Below, in pieces: positions 1 to 5,085 of a DNA stretch of 5,085 nucleotides. The DNA comes from Candidatus Latescibacterota bacterium (lineage in GTDB: Bacteria; Latescibacterota; UBA2968; UBA8231), in assembly GCA_003529325.1 (NCBI GenBank), contig DPVW01000485.1:3201-8285 (forward strand). Reading direction: 5' to 3'. The notes under the pieces were generated by a model that saw only the letters and a list, made by a program, of their open reading frames with translations, ran no database searches and was not told the DNA's origin. The translations under genes and the position numbers were made by a program. Within the stretch, counting starts at the first letter, position 1. Every line of letters begins with the position of its first letter.

Positions 1-413
1 ATGGTGGGGGTGCAGAACCACTGGAGCGAACGTTACGCGAATGTGCAGATACCGTGTTTGTCGGTCACGCACCGGGATTCTGGCGTTTCCTCAGTGGCGA
101 CGAAGCAACGGAGACCGCCACCTACCCGCAGGGCCCGATCACGCCGGGCGGGGAGGTCGTACGTCTGCTTGAGACCTACCCGAATCTGTGGGCGGATCTG
201 TCCGCCAGATCCGGTCTCGGGGCCATGCAGCGTGATCAGGCACATGGCCGGCGGTTTATCGAGGCCTACCAGGATCGACTGCTCTTCGGCCGGGACGCCC
301 CCGGAGATGCGCTACGAACCTGGCTGCTTGGACTGGATCTGGAGGAGGCGGTGTTGCGTAAGTTGTTTCACAAAAACGCGGAACGATTGGTTCCGCTACG
401 ATCTGGAGACTGA
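1..413 (+). CDS. Amidohydrolase (amidohydrolase_2 family), C-terminal part, start outside window
   Basis: This frame is open from the window edge (first whole codon at position 3) to TGA 411-413, giving 136 codons. It shows the last strands of a metal-dependent TIM-barrel hydrolase. VGHAPGFWRFLSGD (fragment residues 20-33) carries the His expected after a core strand. PGGEVVRLLETYPNLWADLS (residues 46-65) is the helix and strand typical of the family. DRLLFGRD (residues 91-98) ends in the Asp that normally closes the catalytic site (codon at 294-296), and the NAER segment near the end matches the usual C-terminal helix. Family members hydrolyse or decarboxylate small cyclic or aromatic compounds, normally in the cytoplasm. 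The substrate cannot be told from this fragment. The family usually has about 280-350 residues, so more than half is missing. A GTG at 54 is in frame, but homologous-looking sequence begins before it, so it is not the start. The gene ends 2 nt before the PhoX-like gene, suggesting one operon. Confidence 0.85.
   Translation, partial: GGGAEPLERTLRECADTVFVGHAPGFWRFLSGDEATETATYPQGPITPGGEVVRLLETYPNLWADLSARSGLGAMQRDQAHGRRFIEAYQDRLLFGRDAPGDALRTWLLGLDLEEAVLRKLFHKNAERLVPLRSGD
405..409 (+). promoter_or_regulatory. Ribosome binding site of the PhoX-like gene
   Basis: GGAGA lies six bases before ATG 416 and inside the last codons of the amidohydrolase gene. This is a good Shine-Dalgarno match at normal spacing. 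It supports ATG 416 as the start and coupled translation of the two genes. Confidence 0.75.
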
Positions 414-415
414 AC

Positions 416-1804
416 ATGAGTGTCACCCGTCGATACTTTCTCAAATCCGCCGCGGCGATCTCTCTCGGCTTCACCGGCCTGCAGCGCAATATCGCTTTCG
501 CCGAGGGTGTGAGTGCCGGGTATGGCCCGCTACTTCCGGATCCCGGTGGCATTCTGGAGTTGCCCGAGGGGTTCACGTATCACGAGTTGGCCCGCACCGG
601 ACAGGCCATGGCCGAAGGCCTGCTGGTACCGGGACTACCCGATGCGATGGCCGCTTTCTCCGGGCCGCAGGGGCGCACGCTGCTGGTCTGCAACCACGAA
701 CTGACGGCGGGTGCGGTCCAGATAGGCGCCTTCGGCAAAAGCAACGAGGCCGTCGCCGGGTTCGGCCAGGAGTGGTTCTACGATTACGGCAAGGGGTCAC
801 CGCCTCAGGGCGGGACAAGCACGCTGGTGATCGGCCCCACGGGTGAGGTCGAGCGGCACTATATGAGTCTCGCCGGCACCGTGCGCAACTGTGCTGGTGG
901 ACCAACGCCCTGGGGCAGTTGGATCACGTGTGAGGAGACGACACAACTGGCCGACGAGTACCACGAGAAAGACCACGGCTACAATTTTGAAGTGCCGGCG
1001 AGTCTGCAGATTCAGCGGGCGAAGCCAGAGCCGCTGAAGGAAATGGGACGCTTCAGCCACGAGGCCGTGGCGGTGGACCCGGCAACCGACATCGTCTACC
1101 AGACGGAGGACTCGGGGGATGGTCTCATCTATCGTTATCTGCCCAAGGAACGGCGCAATCTGTCCGCCGGGGGCCAGTTGCAGGCACTGGTCGTCATCAA
1201 TCGCCGGAGTCTGGACACGCGCAACTGGAAGGGCCAAGCTGGTCCACGGGTGGGTATCGGGGACCGCCTGCGTACACGCTGGATCGACATTCACGATGTC
1301 GAATCACCGAAAGGGGATCTGCGACTTCAGGGGTTTGCCAACGGCGCCGCTCGTTTCGCCCGTGGCGAGGGTATGTGGTATGGCAACGACGCCATCTACT
1401 TCGTCTGTACCAGCGGTGGTTCGGCAAGGAAGGGGCAGGTGTGGCGCTACGAACCGGGTCCGCACGAGGGCACTGCGGATGAAGTCCCCGGCGTGTTGGA
1501 ATTGTTCATCGAACCTGACTATGCCGATCTGGTGGAAAATTGCGACAATGTCACCGTTGCTCCGTGGGGTGATCTCATCCTCTGCGAGGATGGTCCACAA
1601 GAGCAGTTTCTCGTAGGGGTGACGCCCGCAGGCAAACTGTACAAATTGGGTCACAACGTATTTAACAAGTCCGAGTTTGCCGGGGCCACATTCTCTCCCG
1701 ATGGCGGCGAGTTGTATGTGAACATTCAGAACCCGGGGATCACCCTCGCGATTCGCGGTCCCTGGAATACCAACGGACTGCCAGGCGTGGAAAAAGACGG
1801 ATAG
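416..1804 (+). CDS. PhoX/DUF839-family protein with Tat signal peptide
   Basis: A complete 462-residue protein, started at ATG 416 because of the GGAGA site and the signal peptide directly after it. TRRYFLK (residues 4-10) is a twin-arginine motif, followed by a short hydrophobic stretch and a likely AFA cleavage site after residue 29. It is therefore expected to be folded in the cytoplasm and exported by Tat. Family hallmarks are RNCAGGPTPWGSWITCEE (residues 157-174), RFSHEAVAVDP (212-222), RGEGMWYGND (316-325) and ENCDNVTVAPWGDLILCEDG (374-393). PhoX proteins are beta-propeller phosphatases with an iron-calcium centre. By motif position, C159, E216, R316 and E318 are candidates for its Cys, Glu, Arg and Glu ligands or catalytic residues (tentative assignment, not aligned). 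The length fits the shorter DUF839 proteins rather than classical PhoX, so phosphatase activity is inferred. It ends in a normal-looking NIQNPGITLAIRGPW tail (436-450), so TAG 1802-1804 appears to be a natural end. Confidence 0.9.
   Translation: MSVTRRYFLKSAAAISLGFTGLQRNIAFAEGVSAGYGPLLPDPGGILELPEGFTYHELARTGQAMAEGLLVPGLPDAMAAFSGPQGRTLLVCNHELTAGAVQIGAFGKSNEAVAGFGQEWFYDYGKGSPPQGGTSTLVIGPTGEVERHYMSLAGTVRNCAGGPTPWGSWITCEETTQLADEYHEKDHGYNFEVPASLQIQRAKPEPLKEMGRFSHEAVAVDPATDIVYQTEDSGDGLIYRYLPKERRNLSAGGQLQALVVINRRSLDTRNWKGQAGPRVGIGDRLRTRWIDIHDVESPKGDLRLQGFANGAARFARGEGMWYGNDAIYFVCTSGGSARKGQVWRYEPGPHEGTADEVPGVLELFIEPDYADLVENCDNVTVAPWGDLILCEDGPQEQFLVGVTPAGKLYKLGHNVFNKSEFAGATFSPDGGELYVNIQNPGITLAIRGPWNTNGLPGVEKDG
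1796..1801 (+). promoter_or_regulatory. Weak candidate ribosome binding site of the large downstream gene
   Basis: GACGGA overlaps the last codons of the PhoX-like gene, six bases before GTG 1808. It is only a partial Shine-Dalgarno match. Translation of the next gene probably depends on ribosomes finishing the PhoX-like gene. GTG 1817 is an alternative start, but its GGAG (1810-1813) is only three bases away, which is short. Confidence 0.3.
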
Positions 1805-1807
1805 CGC

Positions 1808-4800
1808 GTGGAGTTCGTGCACGCCGGTGGGGCGGCAGCGACGCTGGTCACCCCACCGAATGGTTCGCTGGACGGTGTGGCGCAGCGTATCGTGCAGGTG
1901 GTGGCCGACTACTACGACGTAGAACTTGCCGTCGTCGCTGGTGTGGGGGCGGCACAACAACTGAGCACGCCACACGTCATCGCCCTGGGATGTCTGGCGG
2001 ACAATCCCTTCATCGAAGCCCTCTACTTTCGCTGGCAGACGCTGGTTGATCGGTGGTATCCCGGCCGTGGTGGGTGGGTGGTGCAGGTGATCGGCTCCCC
2101 TTTCCGTCATGGGGAGGATGTGTTGCTCCTTGGGGGCAGCGACCGTGAGGGGGTGGGTGCGGCGGCGGATCGGCTGATCGAACAACTCGACAGGGCTGAT
2201 GGGGGCGCCATCCCCTGGCGACTGCAGGTGCAGTTGGGTGCAGGGCACCTGCCATTGCCCGCTGACCGCATAGACTGTCTGGGCACAGCGGCCAGTCCGG
2301 TGCTGACACCGGAGAGTGCCCTGCCGACAACGCCGTATCAATCCGGCTATACCGGTGGCTCGCCTCAAGATCATCTGCTGCGGCTGGGTATGTATGGCCC
2401 CCATGCTGACAACTTCCATCTGTCACGCTCATCACAATTCGGCTTGCGCTACCTGTACACCGGTCGTGTAGAGGATGGCGAGCGTTACCGCGAGGTCCTG
2501 CTTGAGGAGGTCCGCTCGGGGGCCCTGGCACAACTCTATCACTACAAGTCGCTGCGCATGTTCCAGCTTTGGCATCTGTCGGCGGACAGCCCACTTTTCG
2601 ATACCGAGGAAAAAGGGGAGATCAGCCTGGCGATTCGCACCTATCTATTGGAGGAGAGTGGTGTCGCCAACATCGACGCGATCCGTCAGGCTGCAACCGA
2701 AGAAGGGATTTTCAGTCGTCATGAGGCCTGCGACGCACTGAATCTCTGGGCTGGCGCCGATTGGCTCTGGCGACAAACCGGGGACGACCAATGGCTCACC
2801 GATCGAGGGGTCGCCGATATGTACTTCGAGGCTCAGGTCGGTACCGATGTGCCACTGACGGGCCTGACGGAAGGATACGCCACGTATCTGGATGTCTATC
2901 TCGAATGGATGCTGCTGAGTTGCCCGCAACGGATCGTTGACGATGCTCACATCCAGCTGTGGGCTCGGCGTGTTATCGGTCTGTGTACGAATACCGGTCA
3001 GCTCGTGGTCGGTCCGCAGACGGACGAGAGTCGTTACCCCTACAACCTGCTGCGCAAACTGGCGTATCTGCTGGCGGATGGTCGATATCTGTTCGTCGCC
3101 GACCTGCGGGAGCGTCAACTCGTGCGGGGCATGGACCGGGTCATGCAGTTTTCCGCAGGGCAGTCATTTGCCGGGGATGTGGCAGCATGTGAGCCGGTGG
3201 ACGCCCACGGATGGATCTGCTACCCACTCAACGAAAGACTGAGGCGATGGAAGGCACCGGGCATCGAGGCGGCGTCCGGTTTCGATCGGGCGGTGGCACG
3301 TGGTGGCTGGAGCGTGGAGGATGACTATCTCGCCGTTATCGGGGTCCGCAGTGGCGCCAAGTCTCTACCCAACGTTGGCTCTCTGGCCGCCTATGAACGC
3401 TTTGGCCAGCGGCTGATCACCGCCGATGCGGTACCGCTGTTTCCCAGCTGTGCCAGCCCGTGGCGTCACTCCAGTGTCAGCGTCAACATCAACGGGCGCG
3501 GCGCCGGCATGGCCGACGGCGCTGAGGTCCTGGCGCAACGGGAGACTAGCGGTGGGTGGATGTTCTGCTTTCTGGTAGAGATGCCGGGCGCATACAGCTG
3601 GATGCGTACGCTATACTGGAAAGCCTCCGCCTACGTGCTCGTCATTGATCGCGTGCACGTGCCGGCGCAGGAACCGTTCACCCTTGGTGTGAACTGGCGT
3701 TGTGCCGGGCCGCTGGAGGGCGTCGAGGCTGGACTGGCGACTCTGGCCCTCGACCCGCATGCGGGTGTGGGGGAAGGCAGGTTTTTTGTGCAGGTCTCCG
3801 AGCAACTGTGTCTGCAGAGCGAAAGCAGCAAGTACCCCGTCCTCGGGGCACCGCCTGGCACCCCGTCCACCGATGAGGTGATGTTGCACGCCACCGTCGA
3901 TCACGTCGGTGGAGGGGAGGGCATCGAGGTGGCGACGTTGTTGCACGCCGTCACCGGAACGGCGGAACCTTGCTATCGGCTGAGCGCAGACGACGAGGGC
4001 TGGGTCGTCGAGTGTGCCAGGGAGAAATTCCATTTCGATAAGGGAGTGGACGACACAGAACTGACTGTCGATGGTCCGCGTCAGGAGGCCAGAGGCCCCG
4101 CTGAACAACTCTCCTCGCTGTCGACGGTCTGGGAATTGGGACTGTCGGCGCCGGTATCTGTCTGGGCCCAAAGTGAGGACGGTGCACGACTCGCCTTCGG
4201 TTCAGATCGCGGCGAGGTGGTCGTCGTCGATACAACCGGTCGAGTCGCATGGCAGGCGGTGTGTGCGGATGCCGTCACGGCGCTGAGCTTCTTTGCCCGG
4301 GACCTGATCGTGGGAACGGAATCGGGGCAGGTCTGTCGCTTCGACGGGCGAGGAGAGGTGAGTTGGCGTCACCAGTGTCAGTTCCGCGTCGAACGCCCCT
4401 TCTGGCCCTGGTGGTTTCTGCAGACACCCGTCGTGGGGGCCGTCGCTGCCGGGCGTGATCCAGAGTCCCACCGTGGGTTGGTGGCAGTCGGCACGGGTAG
4501 TACGAGTCTCAACTTTCTCGACGCACAGACAGGCGACCTGTTCGCCGATGTGCTGAGTCCATATGGCTTACCTGATCGGATTCGCGCGTATGTATCGACG
4601 GAGAGTTCACAGTTGCAGTTTCTGGTTGGGCACAGCTGGTTGACCTGTGGTTCTACCGTCCGTTCGTGGACGCCGGTCCGCTCGCGCAAGCCGTTACCCG
4701 AGATCGAGGAGGGGACCTGCTTTCAACGGAGTGTGGTGGCTATGGGGCGGTCGACGGATGGGTGGGACAGTTGTGGCGTCGTCGATTTTTATGTCGGTTC

Positions 4801-5085
4801 CCTCGCAAACGGACTGACGGACCAGTTGGTGTTGCTGCGCCACGGAGCGGTCGCTCAGATTACCCTCTACGATCTGGCTACCGGCGACCCGGTGTGGGAC
4901 GAGGGACTGGGTGGCGCGCCGGTGGCGTTGTCCGTCGTCCCCGGTGACTCGGTGTCGTCGGCACGCTGTTATGTGGCAGAGCAGTTCGGCTGGCTCGTCA
5001 GCTACGACGGCGCAGGAAAGCGAGTGCTGGCGGCCCACGTGGCTCGATCTCTGAGTGGCTTGCATGCCAATACGAATGTGGTGAT
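1808..5085 (+). CDS. Large heparinase II/III-like protein with C-terminal beta-propeller, 3' end outside window
   Basis: One frame is open from GTG 1808 to the last base: 1092 codons plus two bases, with no stop found on reading every codon. Residues 10-140 look like an alpha/beta domain, with a VIALG strand followed by N-P-F-I and a GGSDREGVGAAADRL motif (109-123), a style seen in front of polysaccharide-active domains. Residues 175-490 are helix-rich and aromatic, like an alpha/alpha toroid. Residues 498-745 resemble the heparinase II/III beta-sandwich: RGGWSVEDDYLAVIGVRSG (498-516), the FGQRLITADA strand (532-541) and RTLYWKASAYVLVIDRV (600-616). From about residue 770 a beta-propeller follows, with strands such as FGSDRGEVVVVD (797-808), VGTESGQVCRFD (835-846) and YDLATGDPVWDE (1021-1032). 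No signal peptide is visible at this start, and about 20 cysteines are present. The start (1808 or 1817) is uncertain. The frame is certain; the family call is by eye, and activity is unknown. Confidence 0.8.
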   Translation, partial: MEFVHAGGAAATLVTPPNGSLDGVAQRIVQVVADYYDVELAVVAGVGAAQQLSTPHVIALGCLADNPFIEALYFRWQTLVDRWYPGRGGWVVQVIGSPFRHGEDVLLLGGSDREGVGAAADRLIEQLDRADGGAIPWRLQVQLGAGHLPLPADRIDCLGTAASPVLTPESALPTTPYQSGYTGGSPQDHLLRLGMYGPHADNFHLSRSSQFGLRYLYTGRVEDGERYREVLLEEVRSGALAQLYHYKSLRMFQLWHLSADSPLFDTEEKGEISLAIRTYLLEESGVANIDAIRQAATEEGIFSRHEACDALNLWAGADWLWRQTGDDQWLTDRGVADMYFEAQVGTDVPLTGLTEGYATYLDVYLEWMLLSCPQRIVDDAHIQLWARRVIGLCTNTGQLVVGPQTDESRYPYNLLRKLAYLLADGRYLFVADLRERQLVRGMDRVMQFSAGQSFAGDVAACEPVDAHGWICYPLNERLRRWKAPGIEAASGFDRAVARGGWSVEDDYLAVIGVRSGAKSLPNVGSLAAYERFGQRLITADAVPLFPSCASPWRHSSVSVNINGRGAGMADGAEVLAQRETSGGWMFCFLVEMPGAYSWMRTLYWKASAYVLVIDRVHVPAQEPFTLGVNWRCAGPLEGVEAGLATLALDPHAGVGEGRFFVQVSEQLCLQSESSKYPVLGAPPGTPSTDEVMLHATVDHVGGGEGIEVATLLHAVTGTAEPCYRLSADDEGWVVECAREKFHFDKGVDDTELTVDGPRQEARGPAEQLSSLSTVWELGLSAPVSVWAQSEDGARLAFGSDRGEVVVVDTTGRVAWQAVCADAVTALSFFARDLIVGTESGQVCRFDGRGEVSWRHQCQFRVERPFWPWWFLQTPVVGAVAAGRDPESHRGLVAVGTGSTSLNFLDAQTGDLFADVLSPYGLPDRIRAYVSTESSQLQFLVGHSWLTCGSTVRSWTPVRSRKPLPEIEEGTCFQRSVVAMGRSTDGWDSCGVVDFYVGSLANGLTDQLVLLRHGAVAQITLYDLATGDPVWDEGLGGAPVALSVVPGDSVSSARCYVAEQFGWLVSYDGAGKRVLAAHVARSLSGLHANTNVV

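Noticed and set aside
380..430. Frameshift joining the amidohydrolase and the PhoX-like gene into one protein
   Set aside because: The amidohydrolase ends with a normal C-terminal helix and the next gene starts with its own ribosome binding site and Tat signal, so these are two separate genes.
1..846. Long + strand open frame of 281 codons across the amidohydrolase and the PhoX-like gene
   Set aside because: It is rich in Arg, Cys and Pro with no recognisable domain, and it crosses two genes that have clear family motifs in other frames. It is a shadow caused by high GC.
1780..1830. Possible terminator or promoter between the PhoX-like and large genes
   Set aside because: Only three bases separate the genes, and no stable hairpin followed by a T run is visible, nor a convincing -35/-10 pair.
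1304..2419. Antisense open frame of 371 codons spanning the end of the PhoX-like gene and the start of the large gene
   Set aside because: It lies opposite two well-supported coding frames, its product has no recognisable motif, and no ribosome binding site stands out. GC-rich genes often leave this antisense frame open.
2475..2741. Short + strand open frame inside the large gene
   Set aside because: It is an Arg/Ser-rich out-of-frame reading of the helical domain, with no motif.
3611..4171. Antisense open frame of 186 codons
   Set aside because: It lies fully inside the heparinase-like sandwich coding region, and the product looks like a reverse-frame translation with no domain.
4694..5065. 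Antisense open frame of 123 codons near the window end
   Set aside because: It overlaps the beta-propeller coding region, which reads continuously on the + strand. No independent coding evidence.

Overview
The window looks like a densely packed, GC-rich (above 60% by eye) bacterial operon fragment with three genes, all on the + strand, and almost no intergenic DNA. The organism cannot be named from this sequence alone. A Tat-exported PhoX/DUF839 protein next to a very large heparinase-like protein with a beta-propeller is reminiscent of polysaccharide-rich Gram-negative lineages such as the Planctomycetota, Hydrogenedentes, Latescibacterota or Poribacteria groups. That suggestion is an inference from gene style, not a measurement.

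Layout: (1) positions 1-413 hold the last 136 codons of a metal-dependent amidohydrolase (amidohydrolase_2 type) whose start lies outside the window. (2) Two bases after its stop, 416-1804 encodes a complete 462-residue PhoX/DUF839-family protein with a twin-arginine signal peptide and a good ribosome binding site. (3) Three bases after that stop, and in the same reading frame, an ORF starts at GTG 1808 and stays open to the last base (1092 codons plus two bases). This third gene fills almost two thirds of the window. It reads as an N-terminal alpha/beta domain, an alpha-helical (toroid-like) domain, a heparinase II/III-like beta-sandwich and a C-terminal beta-propeller that is cut by the window edge.

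The spacing (2 nt and 3 nt) points to co-transcription and translational coupling. A plausible theme is breakdown or sensing of complex organic matter: an amidohydrolase acting on small molecules, an exported phosphoesterase-like protein and a large carbohydrate-active-like protein. No substrate can be assigned.

The points most worth a second look are in the third gene. Its heparinase-like domain seems to lack the usual histidine-rich HxHxD-type motif, it is fused to a beta-propeller, it has no visible signal peptide, and it lies in frame with the Tat-exported PhoX gene behind a single TAG codon. I saw no RNA genes, mobile elements, CRISPR arrays, convincing promoters or terminators.
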